Positions 7,817-15,706 of a stretch of 64,000 nucleotides of DNA are shown here, in pieces. The translations under genes were made by a program, and so were the position numbers. Numbering within the stretch: position 1 is the stretch's first letter; every line of letters begins with the position of its first letter. Origin of the DNA: CATOSP01 sp965237775. GTDB taxonomy: Bacteria > Chloroflexota > Dehalococcoidia > Lucifugimonadales > UBA3495. The stretch lies in NCBI GenBank assembly GCA_965237775.1, contig OZ250155.1, positions 3,472,001 through 3,536,000 on the forward strand. The letters run 5' to 3'. The notes beneath the pieces were generated by a model. The model was not told the origin of the DNA. It ran no database searches and saw nothing but the letters and a program-made list of their open reading frames with translations.

Positions 7817-8146
7817 ATGGAACTAAGTCTGGGAGAAAAGGCGGTTGCCCACATCCAGAAGAAGGGTGGCAGGGCCGCTGTAGACCTACTCTGCTACTCT
7901 TCTTGATCCGGTTCGATTGTTGAAGTATCGGTCGATACTCACATAGGACGGCGGGACACCAGCGAATACATGCCTGTCCATCAGGACGGGGTGGAACTCC
8001 TGATCGCCACTGACCTCGCCAACCACATGTCCAACATGTACATCGACTCCCGGCGGTTCCTGTTATTCACCAACCTGCGGGCGAGGATCGAACTGGACAA
8101 TGGCCTGGTCCTGGGCAAGGCCACACGGCCACAGCTCGAATCCTGA
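7817..8146 (+). CDS. Candidate selenoprotein, HesB-like / CC-Se motif type, UGA at codon 30
   Basis: ATG 7817 follows AGAGGTGA at good spacing, 10 bp after the YqeK-like gene. The frame reads MELSLGEKAVAHIQKKGG, then RAAVDLLCYSS, an in-frame TGA at 7904-7906, and goes on without interruption as SGSIVEVSVDTHIGRRDTS, then EYMPVHQDGVELLI and RRFLLFTNLRARIEL to a TGA at 8144. Total 109 codons. The layout (start helix, KKGG, VDL strand, Sec/Cys site, conserved aliphatic strands, Y-DG-V-L) fits the small HesB/IscA-like family in which many members carry Sec or Cys at this place; this family match is from memory. A hairpin with a GGTC loop lies 23 nt after the UGA. A nonsense-mutated pseudogene is the alternative, but coding quality is unchanged after the UGA and a second UGA gene (31147) shows the same arrangement. 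Role unknown; probably thiol/selenol redox or metal handling. Confidence 0.72.
7907..7945 (+). promoter_or_regulatory. SECIS-like hairpin after the UGA codon
   Basis: AGTATC (7924-7929) pairs perfectly with GATACT (7934-7939) around the four-base loop GGTC. The loop begins 23 nt after the UGA at 7904-7906. Bacterial SECIS elements are short stem-loops immediately 3' of the UGA, inside the coding region, with a G in the first loop positions; the E. coli fdhF element has GGUC in its loop. The lower stem here is weak. SelB binding is inferred. Confidence 0.6.
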
Positions 8147-8230
8147 ATCACCCGTTTTCCTCTTCAACTCCTACCTAGACCCTTGTTCTGAATTACTCGA
8201 AATTCCGTTCTAATTTCCGACCAAAACCCA

Positions 8231-8286
8231 TTGACGGCCCTGAAACACATGTTCTATACTTGCTTCCAGCATTAGAACACATGTTT
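8231..8286 (+). promoter_or_regulatory. Sigma-70-like promoter with two SOS-box-like operators
   Basis: TTGACG (8231-8236) and TATACT (8255-8260) are 18 bp apart, placing transcription start near 8266. Two copies of AACACATGTT lie at 8244-8253 (between -35 and -10) and 8276-8285 (in the leader), 32 bp or three helical turns apart. With flanks they read AAACACATGTTC and GAACACATGTTT, each one mismatch from the Gram-positive-type LexA box GAAC-N4-GTTC. LexA control or autorepression by the downstream HTH protein is inferred. Confidence 0.65.
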
Positions 8287-8298
8287 GGGAGTTTGGTC

Positions 8299-8625
8299 AT
8301 GGTTAGAGCAACGGCAATTGCGGCGATAGTCGATACGGTCCCGGAGTTTTACCATTACGAGGACACGGGTTGCGAGATATCCCCGTCTTGCCTCACCTGC
8401 CCGCTGCCTCAGTGCAGGTTCGATGACCCCATCTGGTTCCAACAGCAAAGGCGTCTGGCGAAAGACTTCAGGGTGTGGAACACGATCCAGTCAGAGGGGC
8501 TAACGGCGGAAGAAGCGGCGGAGCGTTTCTCGGTGACTGTGCGGACCATCTTCCGGATCATGCGCCGCTGCCGGGAAGCAGAGTGCCAGATGGACCAGGA
8601 CGCGGTGCAGGCCCTAGCGGCCTAA
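8299..8625 (+). CDS. Cys-rich HTH protein of unknown function
   Basis: A 108-residue protein. I choose ATG 8299 because GGGAG (8287-8291) lies 7 bp upstream and because the promoter puts transcription start after an upstream TTG at 8260. Residues 25-39 hold C-x5-C-x2-C-x4-C (GCEISPSCLTCPLPQC), a likely metal or Fe-S site, followed by FDDPIWFQQQRR. The C-terminal part (LTAEEAAERFSVTVRTIFRIMRRCRE) is a helix-turn-helix. This combination of a four-Cys motif and a HTH is one I associate with Chloroflexota genomes but cannot name. It probably regulates transcription, perhaps its own, through the paired operators upstream. Confidence 0.7.
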   Translation: MVRATAIAAIVDTVPEFYHYEDTGCEISPSCLTCPLPQCRFDDPIWFQQQRRLAKDFRVWNTIQSEGLTAEEAAERFSVTVRTIFRIMRRCREAECQMDQDAVQALAA

Positions 8626-8658
8626 GACAGCGGTCCCAGAACGCTTAATCGAGAGAGC

Positions 8659-9834
8659 TTACCCGCGGGGAAGTCCCAACCCCCGGGAGGCGATGATGTT
8701 CCGCTGGACCTCGGAGGTCCCGGCGGCGATTGTCCCGGAGAAGGCGCTCATCCAGTTTTCCTGGATCCTTCCCTTCAGCGGGGCCCATTTCTCATCCCGC
8801 CCCAGGAAACCGTACATGCCAAGGATGTCCAAGCTGGTCTTGGTGATCCGCTGCACGGTTTCGCTGCCGAAGACCTTGCTCATGGAGGCTTCTTTGTTGG
8901 GCACCAGGCCTTGCCCCTGCATGTAGGCCACGTTGTAGGCCATGAGCCGGGCAACTTCGCATTCGATGTACCGGTCGGCCAACGCGTTCCGGACCCAGCC
9001 AGTCTCGGACAATGGCCTGCCGTTGCGGGTCGTCTCAGTGGCATATTCCAGCGTCTCGTCCAACAGTCGGCGCCCAGTAGCCGAGTAGTCTATTCCGGAA
9101 CGTTCAAAGTCCAGCAACGTCACGGCCACGTACCAGCCCCGGTTCTCCTCTCCAACTATGTTCCTCACGGGCACTCTGACGTTGTCGAAAATCACCTGGT
9201 TGAATTCGTGGCGGTTGGCCATGTTGATGATGGGCCTCACCTGAATCCCAGGACTCTTCATATCCACAAGGACGAAGCTGATTCCCCTGTGCTTGGGAGC
9301 GTCCGGGTCCGTGCGGGCCAGCAGCATTATCCAGTCGGCGTGGTGGGCCATGCTGGTCCAAATCTTGCTGCCGTTGATCACCAGGTCATCGCCATCTTTA
9401 ATGGCGCGGGTGCTGAGGGAGGCGAGGTCGGACCCAGAGCCGGGCTCGCTGTAACCCTGGCACCATTGGATCTCTCCCCTGGCCACCGGCGGCAGATGGG
9501 CCTGTTTCTGTTCCTCCGAGCCGTGGATCATCAAAGTGGGGCCAAGCATCCGCACACCGAATATGTCCCTGCCCGGCGTCCGGTTGTAGGTCAGCTCCTC
9601 GCTGAATATGGCAGAACGGACCTGAGAGGCCGCCTGTCCGCCGTATTCCTCGGGCCAATGCATCGTCAGCCAGCCCCGGTCAGCCATCTTCTTCCGGATT
9701 TGCACCGTTAGGTCCCAGTCGTCTTCCTCCGGGTAGCGGCCGCCGCCTTCCCAATCGGCGGGAAGCTCCTGGCGAATGAACTGGCGGACATCCTGCCTGA
9801 AGGAATCGTCTTCGGGGCTAAACGTGAAATCCAC
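8659..9834 (-). CDS. Acyl-CoA dehydrogenase
   Basis: A 391-residue acyl-CoA dehydrogenase. Start GTG at 9834 (VDFTFSPEDDSFRQDV) is preceded by AAGGAG at 7 bp; the longer frame to 9882 adds 16 residues without a ribosome site and is rejected. Visible: MHWPEEYGGQAAS, WCQGYSEPGSGSDLASLSTRA of the beta domain, INGSKIWTSMAHHADWIMLLART, and the C-terminal LDILGMYGFLGRD with GTSEVQRNIIASRGLGLPRG. The GTSEVQRNIIA ending is typical of the subgroup used in branched-chain, steroid or aromatic side-chain degradation. It stands alone on the minus strand and is not closely similar to the acyl-CoA dehydrogenase at 5652. Confidence 0.88.
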   Translation of the reverse strand: MDFTFSPEDDSFRQDVRQFIRQELPADWEGGGRYPEEDDWDLTVQIRKKMADRGWLTMHWPEEYGGQAASQVRSAIFSEELTYNRTPGRDIFGVRMLGPTLMIHGSEEQKQAHLPPVARGEIQWCQGYSEPGSGSDLASLSTRAIKDGDDLVINGSKIWTSMAHHADWIMLLARTDPDAPKHRGISFVLVDMKSPGIQVRPIINMANRHEFNQVIFDNVRVPVRNIVGEENRGWYVAVTLLDFERSGIDYSATGRRLLDETLEYATETTRNGRPLSETGWVRNALADRYIECEVARLMAYNVAYMQGQGLVPNKEASMSKVFGSETVQRITKTSLDILGMYGFLGRDEKWAPLKGRIQENWMSAFSGTIAAGTSEVQRNIIASRGLGLPRG

Positions 9835-9928
9835 AGCGAATCTCCTTAATGGGCCTGGAACCGATAGGACTGGAAACGCCAACGGGGACCGCTAACAACA
9901 TGTCCGCCGCCGCCCGAGGGAAGAAAGT

Positions 9929-10165
9929 CTAGCCGCCCACAGCCACACAGGTAACGGTCCGCACTACGCCGCTCACCGTGTGTATATTGCCGGTAACCAC
10001 GTTGCCCACCACCGACATATCTTCACCACTAATCACCGCGATGATGTCGTATGGACCGGTGACCACGTCGACGGTCTCGATATTTTCCATGCCCCTGAGG
10101 GTATCCGCCACTTCCCTGGTCTGACCTACCGCGGTCTCCACCAACAGGTATGCTTTAGTCGCCAT
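9929..10165 (-). CDS. Stand-alone Lrp/AsnC ligand-binding (RAM) domain protein
   Basis: A 78-residue alpha/beta domain: AYLLVETAVGQTREVADTL, then IETVDVVTGPYDIIAVISGED and VVRTVTCVAVGG. This is the AsnC C-terminal effector-binding (RAM) domain without the N-terminal HTH, a common stand-alone form that assembles into ring-like oligomers and may bind amino acids. It is divergent from rsmG and 95 bp from the start of the minus-strand acyl-CoA dehydrogenase upstream. Target or effector cannot be told. Confidence 0.85.
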   Translation of the reverse strand: MATKAYLLVETAVGQTREVADTLRGMENIETVDVVTGPYDIIAVISGEDMSVVGNVVTGNIHTVSGVVRTVTCVAVGG

Positions 10166-10337
10166 TGCAAACCCTTCCCCCGTAATCCGGCAATTGACTG
10201 CACCCGGGGCTTCCCCTTGGGAAATGCGCCGAATGCCATGCGGATTACGTAAAATCTCGAGACTCGGCTAATTCTACGAGGGGCCTACTAGGCTGTCAAT
10301 TGACCCAGCGAGCCCTCGTGACGAACATATTTATGAC

Positions 10338-10343
10338 TATAAT
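10338..10343 (+). promoter_or_regulatory. -10 hexamer for rsmG
   Basis: A perfect TATAAT at 10338-10343 sits only 8 bp before ATG 10352, so the transcript would be nearly leaderless, or translation begins at the second ATG, 10364, which has GGAG just upstream inside the first codons. No good -35 is seen; GTGACG at 10318 is 14 bp away, too short. Confidence 0.45.
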
Positions 10344-10351
10344 CTAGTCCA

Positions 10352-11077
10352 ATGGAGCGTCGAATGCGACTACTCACCGAGGGATCGAAAGCGCTGGGCA
10401 TAAGCCTGGACAATCGCCAGGTCGACCAGTTTCAGACCTACTACGCCGAGCTGGCCGAGTGGAACCAGCGGATAAACCTCACATCCGTAGTCCACTACGA
10501 GGAGGTGCAGGTAAAGCACTTTCTGGACTCCTTGACCGTTTGCATTGCGACGGGCCGGCCCCTTCCTTCGGGCAGCCGGTTGATCGACGTGGGGGCCGGG
10601 GCCGGGTTGCCTGGGATTCCGCTCAAGATAGCCTTCCCCGACGTCCGCGTGTCCCTGCTGGAATCCACCGGGAAAAAGACGGAATTCCTCCGCTTTATCA
10701 CCGATAAACTGGGGCTTGAGGAGGTGGAAATACACACGGGCAGGGCCGAGCAACTCGCGCACCAAACGGGGCTCAGGGAATCGTTCGATCTGGCCGTATC
10801 GCGGGGGGTGGCCAGACTTCCAACTCTGGCCGAATACACCCTTCCGTTCTGCGGGATCGGCGGAAAATTAGTCGCGCTCAAGCACGGAGGAATCGAGGGC
10901 GAAATCGAGTCCGCGTCGCGTGCTCTCACAATTCTGGGAGGCCGCTTCAAAAGTATCCACCATGTGGACTTACCAGGGTTGGAGGATAACCGGGTGGCGC
11001 TGGAGATCGAAAAGATAGGCCCAACGCCCGAACAGTACCCCCGGCGCGCCGGAATGCCCGCCAAGAGGCCGCTGTGA
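10352..11077 (+). CDS. rsmG: 16S rRNA (guanine527-N7)-methyltransferase RsmG
   Basis: A 241-residue SAM methyltransferase that modifies G527 of 16S rRNA. Seen: WNQRINLTSVVHYEEVQVKHFLDSL, the SAM-binding IDVGAGAGLPGIPLKIAFPDV, LLESTGKKTEFL, VEIHTGRAEQLA and the SRGVARLPTLAEYTLPF block with the family Arg-Ala region, then KHGGIEGEIESA. Start uncertain between ATG 10352 and ATG 10364. Usually next to parA/parB or mnmG near the origin; here it is followed by a 5S rRNA gene and clpC instead. Confidence 0.92.
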   Translation: MERRMRLLTEGSKALGISLDNRQVDQFQTYYAELAEWNQRINLTSVVHYEEVQVKHFLDSLTVCIATGRPLPSGSRLIDVGAGAGLPGIPLKIAFPDVRVSLLESTGKKTEFLRFITDKLGLEEVEIHTGRAEQLAHQTGLRESFDLAVSRGVARLPTLAEYTLPFCGIGGKLVALKHGGIEGEIESASRALTILGGRFKSIHHVDLPGLEDNRVALEIEKIGPTPEQYPRRAGMPAKRPL

Positions 11078-11251
11078 GCATGGTTCATCCAGCCATGACC
11101 CACGGAACTTGTCCTCTGCCCTGGCGTTGAATCTCAGTCTCGGATTATGAGTATCGAACGATCGAATCAGCGCATCCGGCAACGGGGTGAAAGTAGCGAG
11201 AAAAGGTCAGTTTGAGGGGAATACACTTGCCAGGTTTGGCAATCGGAGTAC

Positions 11252-11446
11252 TTCCTGGTGGTTTTAGCGAGGTGGCCCCACCCGTTCCCATCTCGAACAC
11301 GGAAGTGAAACGCCCCAGCGCCGACGATACTGCTCTGGCGACGGAGTGGGGAAACCCGTTCCCATCTCGAACACGGAAGTGAAACGCCCCAGCGCCGACG
11401 ATACTGCTCTGGCGACGGAGTGGGAAAATAGGTCACTGCCGGGAGG
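11252..11446 (+). rRNA. rrf: 5S rRNA with an internal 74-bp tandem duplication
   Basis: The 5' part CCTGGTGGTTTTAGCGAGG and the conserved CCGTTCCCATCTCGAACACG and GGAAGTGAAACGCC blocks identify a 5S rRNA. The ends CCTGGTG (about 11253) and TGCCGGG (about 11438) can pair as helix I. The gene spans about 194 bp rather than about 120 because 11281-11354 is repeated at 11355-11428 with one mismatch. Removing one copy restores a normal 120-nt 5S. It is a lone 5S with no 16S or 23S in the window. If transcribed as is, the RNA would contain two loop-A/helix-III regions and might not fold or assemble normally. Confidence 0.85.
11281..11428 (+). repeat. 74-bp direct tandem repeat inside 5S rRNA
   Basis: Two back-to-back copies, 11281-11354 and 11355-11428, each beginning CCCGTTCCCATCTCG and ending GGAGTGGG(G/A)AAA, differ at one position close to the end. 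Replication slippage, recombination or an assembly error could each produce it. Confidence 0.9.
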
Positions 11447-11591
11447 TACATCCAGCCCCAGACGATTCTCATCGTCCCACACCTCATCACCCAAGCCTAG
11501 TTCCGGGGACGTCCGTGAGTTTGGGGCATTGGGTCCCGCGAACCGTGGACCAAAACCCACGAGATTCGGAATCTGGACGCAACTGAGCGCC

Positions 11592-11620
11592 TTTACACTT
11601 AGTTTACCTGAACCTATAAT
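11592..11620 (+). promoter_or_regulatory. Strong sigma-70-like promoter for clpC
   Basis: TTTACA (11592-11597) and TATAAT (11615-11620) are exactly 17 bp apart, 72 bp before the clpC ATG. No CtsR-like heptad repeat (GGTCAAA-type) or CIRCE element was seen in the leader. Confidence 0.75.
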
Positions 11621-11692
11621 TGGCGGATAAGGCTATTGTCCGTCCTTATTGTTAAGTAAGGGCCCATCACGTCCACCACCAGGAGCGGAATT

Positions 11693-14167
11693 ATGGGTAG
11701 CAGATTCGAGAAGTTTTCCGAACGGGCCCGCAGAGTTCTGTCACTTGCCCAGGAAGAGGCCCAGCGCTTCAACCACAACTACATCGGCACCGAACACATA
11801 CTCCTTGGCCTTGTCCGAGAAACGGAGGGCGTGGCCGCAAGAGTCCTCTCCAGCCTGGCTGTTGACCTGAGTAAGGTCCGCTCCGCAGTCGAGTTTATTA
11901 TTGGCCGAGGCGAGAAGCCGGCCCAGGGTGAGATTGGGCTCACCCCTAGAGCTAAGAAGGTGGTGGAACTGGCCGTCGATGAGGCGCGCCGGATGAACCA
12001 CACTTATATCGGGACCGAACACCTTCTCATCGGCCTGCTCCGTGAAGGTGAAGGCGTCGCCGCGGGCGTCTTGGAAAGCCTGGGTGTTACCCTGGATAAA
12101 GTCCGGGCCGAGACCCACCGGATTCTCAGCCACAACCAGGGCACGGGCAGTCAGGGTTCCCGCACCACCACCCGTACCCCCACCCTGGACCAGCTCGGCG
12201 TCGACCTCACGGTAGCCGCCCGCTCGGACAAGCTAGACCCGGTCATCGGTCGCGAGCAGGAGATACAACGGGTCGTCCAGATACTCAGCCGCCGCACCAA
12301 GAACAACCCCGTGCTGGTCGGTGAACCCGGAGTAGGTAAGACCGCCATCGTCGAAGCTCTCGCACAGCGCATCGGCGGCGGAGAGGTGCCCGACACCCTA
12401 CAGGGGAAACGGCTCGTTACCCTTGACATGGGAGCCCTAGTGGCCGGCACCAAGTACCGGGGCGAATTCGAGGAACGGCTCAAGAAAGTCATCGAAGAGA
12501 TCAAGAGCTCAGGCAACTGCGTGCTCTTTATCGACGAGATCCACACAATCGTTGGAGCTGGAGCCGCCGAAGGCGCTGTGGACGCCTCCAACATTCTGAA
12601 GCCATCTTTGGCCAGGGGTGAACTCCAGTGCATCGGAGCGACCACCCTGGACGACTACCGCAAGTACGTGGAGAGAGACCCCGCGCTGGAACGCCGGTTG
12701 CAGCCGGTGCGGGTGGAAGAGCCCACTAGCGACGAGACGGTCGACATCCTCAAGGGCGTCAGAAGCCGCTATGAGGACCACCACAACGTAGATATCACAG
12801 ACGAGGCCCTCAACAGCGCCGCCACCTTGGCGTCACGCTTTATTTCCGACCGCTTCCTCCCGGACAAGGCCATCGACCTCATCGACGAGGCTGGCTCCCG
12901 GGTCCGTTTGCGGGGCAGCGTGACTCCCGCGTCGGTCAAAGACGCGATGCAAGTCTTGGAACAGGTCCGCAAGGAGAAGGACGAGGCCATCGCCTCCCAG
13001 CAGTACGAGGCCGCAGCCGAGCTACGGGACCGCGAACTGCGCCAGAGCGAAGACCTGGACACCCTGGAGAAGGACTGGCAGGAAGGCAAGGGCAAAGAAC
13101 GTCCGGTAGTCACGGAAGACGACATCGCCGAAGTGGTCAGCATGTGGACCGGAATCCCGGTAACCCGTCTGGCGTCGGAAGAGACCGAGCGGCTGCTGCG
13201 CATGGAACAGGAGCTCCACAAGCGCATCATTGGCCAGGACGAAGCCATCGTCAGCGTTGCCAAATCGGTGCGCCGCGCCAGGGCCGGCCTGAAGGACCCC
13301 CGGCGCCCCATCGGAGTGTTCATGTTCCTTGGCCCCACCGGCGTGGGTAAAACCGAACTCGTTCGGGCCCTAGCCGAGTTCATGTTCGGCAACGAAGACG
13401 CTATGATTCGGCTGGACATGTCCGAGTTCCAGGAACGCCATACAGTTGCCCGGCTGATCGGAGCGCCTCCGGGGTACGTCGGCTACGATGAAGGAGGCCA
13501 GTTGACCGAGGGAGTGCGCAGAAAGAACTATTGCGCGGTCCTGTTCGACGAGATCGAGAAGGCCCACCCCGAAGTGTTCAACATCCTGCTCCAGATTTTC
13601 GACGCCGGTACGCTGACAGACGCCAGGGGCCGGAAGGTGGACTTCCGCAACTCCATACTGGTGATGACCAGCAACCTGGGCTCCGACCTTATCAAGCGGG
13701 AGACCACCCTGGGATTCAGCATCAAGTCCGACCAAGCCCAAACCAGGGACAGTTCCTACGAGCGCATGAAGGAAAAAGTGATGGACGAAGTCAAGCGCTT
13801 CTTCCGCCCCGAGTTCCTTAACCGCATCGACGCTACCGTCGTTTTCCACCAACTTGACGAGTCCGAGATTCTGGCCATCGTTGACCTGATGATTGACATG
13901 GTCAGGAAAGAACTGGCGGAAAAGAAGATCGATCTAGAAATCACCGACTCGGCCCGGCAATGGCTCGGCGAGAAGGGCTTCGACCCGGTACTGGGCGCCC
14001 GGCCGCTGCGCCGGTTGATCCAGAACGAAGTAGAAGACTCCCTGTCCGACGAGGTGCTCGGTGGCAGCCTCGATGCCGGAGACACCGCGATAATCGACAT
14101 GGAAGACGACAAGATCGTCATCCGCAACAAGGTTCCCGAGGCAGAGGCAGAGGCAGCCCCGGTCTAA
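11693..14167 (+). CDS. clpC: ATP-dependent Clp protease ATPase subunit ClpC
   Basis: Hsp100 AAA+ unfoldase of 824 residues, the usual ClpC size; feeds proteins into ClpP. The two N-terminal Clp repeats (FNHNYIGTEHILLGLVRE and MNHTYIGTEHLLIGLLRE) occupy residues 1-145; the first AAA domain has Walker A GEPGVGKTAIVE near residue 208 and LFIDEIHTIVGAG; a UVR/middle segment (IASQQYEAAAELRDRELR) lies near 430; the second AAA domain has GPTGVGKTELVRALAEFMFG near residue 546 and sensor NSILVMTSNLGS. The C-terminus ends in an acidic, Ala/Glu-rich tail. Start ATG follows GGAGCGGA. It is driven by the promoter at 11592 and is followed by radA, a common pair in Gram-positive bacteria and Chloroflexota. 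Confidence 0.96.
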   Translation: MGSRFEKFSERARRVLSLAQEEAQRFNHNYIGTEHILLGLVRETEGVAARVLSSLAVDLSKVRSAVEFIIGRGEKPAQGEIGLTPRAKKVVELAVDEARRMNHTYIGTEHLLIGLLREGEGVAAGVLESLGVTLDKVRAETHRILSHNQGTGSQGSRTTTRTPTLDQLGVDLTVAARSDKLDPVIGREQEIQRVVQILSRRTKNNPVLVGEPGVGKTAIVEALAQRIGGGEVPDTLQGKRLVTLDMGALVAGTKYRGEFEERLKKVIEEIKSSGNCVLFIDEIHTIVGAGAAEGAVDASNILKPSLARGELQCIGATTLDDYRKYVERDPALERRLQPVRVEEPTSDETVDILKGVRSRYEDHHNVDITDEALNSAATLASRFISDRFLPDKAIDLIDEAGSRVRLRGSVTPASVKDAMQVLEQVRKEKDEAIASQQYEAAAELRDRELRQSEDLDTLEKDWQEGKGKERPVVTEDDIAEVVSMWTGIPVTRLASEETERLLRMEQELHKRIIGQDEAIVSVAKSVRRARAGLKDPRRPIGVFMFLGPTGVGKTELVRALAEFMFGNEDAMIRLDMSEFQERHTVARLIGAPPGYVGYDEGGQLTEGVRRKNYCAVLFDEIEKAHPEVFNILLQIFDAGTLTDARGRKVDFRNSILVMTSNLGSDLIKRETTLGFSIKSDQAQTRDSSYERMKEKVMDEVKRFFRPEFLNRIDATVVFHQLDESEILAIVDLMIDMVRKELAEKKIDLEITDSARQWLGEKGFDPVLGARPLRRLIQNEVEDSLSDEVLGGSLDAGDTAIIDMEDDKIVIRNKVPEAEAEAAPV

Positions 14168-14202
14168 GATCCAGCGCGCACAACGGTATATAGCTAATGA
14201 CA

Positions 14203-14229
14203 GAGGACCCCCGCTGAGCCGGGGTCCTC
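14203..14229 (+). terminator. GC-rich hairpin between clpC and radA
   Basis: GAGGACCCC (14203-14211) pairs perfectly with GGGGTCCTC (14221-14229) around a 9-base loop. It is not followed by a T run, so it may be an attenuator or mRNA-stabilising hairpin rather than a full terminator. A TATAAT at 14236-14241 overlaps the radA ATG and may be chance. Confidence 0.55.
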
Positions 14230-14239
14230 GGCTGTTATA

Positions 14240-15706
14240 ATGGGCCAAACCTCCAGGAGGCCCAGTTGCGCCCCTCCAACCGCTCTAGGGAATTGCCAGG
14301 ACTGCGGTCATGAGAGCCCACGGTGGATGGGCTTCTGCCCATCACCTTCCTGCGGCTCGCCGAGGCCCCTGGTGGAGGCGACTGCAGCCCGGACCGCGCC
14401 CTCAACCCACACGGGCTGGCAAGACTCCGTTACCGAGCCGGTACAGGAACTCTCCCGTCTTGACGCGAACAGCCAGCCAAGGGTCCAGCTACCCGGCCAG
14501 GAGTTGAACCGTGTCCTGGGTGGCGGGATAGTGCCGGGCTCCGTCGTATTGTTGGCGGGGGAGCCAGGGATAGGCAAATCCACTCTATTGCTCCAAATCG
14601 CCCAGTTCATCTCCAGCCGCGGTCAACAGGTGCTCTACGTCAGCGGCGAAGAATCTCCCCAGCAGATCAAGTTGCGTGCCCAACGCTTGGAGTTTCCCGG
14701 AGACCAGGTCTTCCTCCTATCCGCGACCGACGTTGACATCGTGGTACAGAAGTTGGAGGAGATGCGGCCCGGACTCGCCATTGTGGACTCCATACAGACA
14801 CTCTACAGCCGCGACATTCCTTCAGGTCCGGGGAGCGTGGTCCAGATCAGAGAATCAGGGTTGAGGCTGATGCGCTGGGCCAAAGCCCGGAACGTCCCCG
14901 TCCTGGTCGCGGGCCATGTCACCAAGGACGGCAGCGCCGCCGGGCCCAGGGTCCTTGAGCACATGGTGGACGTCGTAACCTACCTCGAAGCTCAGGAATC
15001 GGGAACCATTCGCACACTCCATAGCGCGAAGAACCGGTTCGGCTCCACTGACGAGGTGGGAGTGTTCGAGATGACGGCCCAGGGTCTGGTCGAGGTCCCG
15101 GACCCGTCCAGCGCGCTGCTGGCACAAAGATACGAAAGGGCTGTCGGGGCCGCGCTGGCCCCCGTGGTGGAGGGCAGCCGCCCGCTGCTACTGGAGATTC
15201 AAGCGTTGACGTCTCCATCGCCACTGCCGGTCCCCCGCCGGGTGGCCAACGGTATAGACCACAACCGCCTTCTGATGCTCGCGGCGGTGGCAAGCCGCCG
15301 GGCGTCGTTGGATCTCTCGGGACAGGACATCATTGTGAACGTGGCGGGCGGGCTGCGGATACATGAGCCGGCGGTTGACCTTGCCCTGGTGCTGGCGATT
15401 GCCTCCAGCCTCTACAACCGGCCTTTAGACCCCAGGCTGGTGGCCTTCGGGGAGGTGGGGTTGAGCGGGGAACTGCGTTCGGTGCCGCAAGCGCAACGGC
15501 GGGTGTTGGAAGCCAGCAGGTTGGCCATGGAACGCTGCATTCTGCCCGAAACCACCCGAGAAGATGGCCTGGGAATTGACGGAATGCGTCTGGAGTATGT
15601 GCAGACAGTGCGGCAGGCGATAAGGGCGGCGCTCGGCAGCCGCGAACCAGACCAGGATAGAGTCCAGAATCACCCGCTGCCCGCGGGCGACGGGAACGCC
15701 GCCTAG
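14240..15706 (+). CDS. radA: DNA repair protein RadA (Sms)
   Basis: A 488-residue RecA-like helicase that drives branch migration in recombination. Cys19, Cys22, Cys33 and Cys38 form the zinc finger (CQDC...CPSPSC), Walker A is GEPGIGKSTLL near residue 106, the RadA-specific KNRFGSTDEVG motif is near residue 263, and the C-terminal half is the Lon-protease-like domain (LDLSGQDIIVNVAGGLRI, RPLDPRLVAFGEVGLSGELR). The zinc finger has an extra residue between its last two Cys and the protein has about 25 extra residues at the C-terminus. Its stop overlaps the end of convergent moaE by 4 bp. Confidence 0.95.
   Translation: MGQTSRRPSCAPPTALGNCQDCGHESPRWMGFCPSPSCGSPRPLVEATAARTAPSTHTGWQDSVTEPVQELSRLDANSQPRVQLPGQELNRVLGGGIVPGSVVLLAGEPGIGKSTLLLQIAQFISSRGQQVLYVSGEESPQQIKLRAQRLEFPGDQVFLLSATDVDIVVQKLEEMRPGLAIVDSIQTLYSRDIPSGPGSVVQIRESGLRLMRWAKARNVPVLVAGHVTKDGSAAGPRVLEHMVDVVTYLEAQESGTIRTLHSAKNRFGSTDEVGVFEMTAQGLVEVPDPSSALLAQRYERAVGAALAPVVEGSRPLLLEIQALTSPSPLPVPRRVANGIDHNRLLMLAAVASRRASLDLSGQDIIVNVAGGLRIHEPAVDLALVLAIASSLYNRPLDPRLVAFGEVGLSGELRSVPQAQRRVLEASRLAMERCILPETTREDGLGIDGMRLEYVQTVRQAIRAALGSREPDQDRVQNHPLPAGDGNAA

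Noticed and set aside
7901..7915. A tRNA-like TpsiC-arm sequence (GGTTCGATT) near the selenoprotein UGA
   Set aside because: It is inside the coding frame and no cloverleaf can be formed around it.
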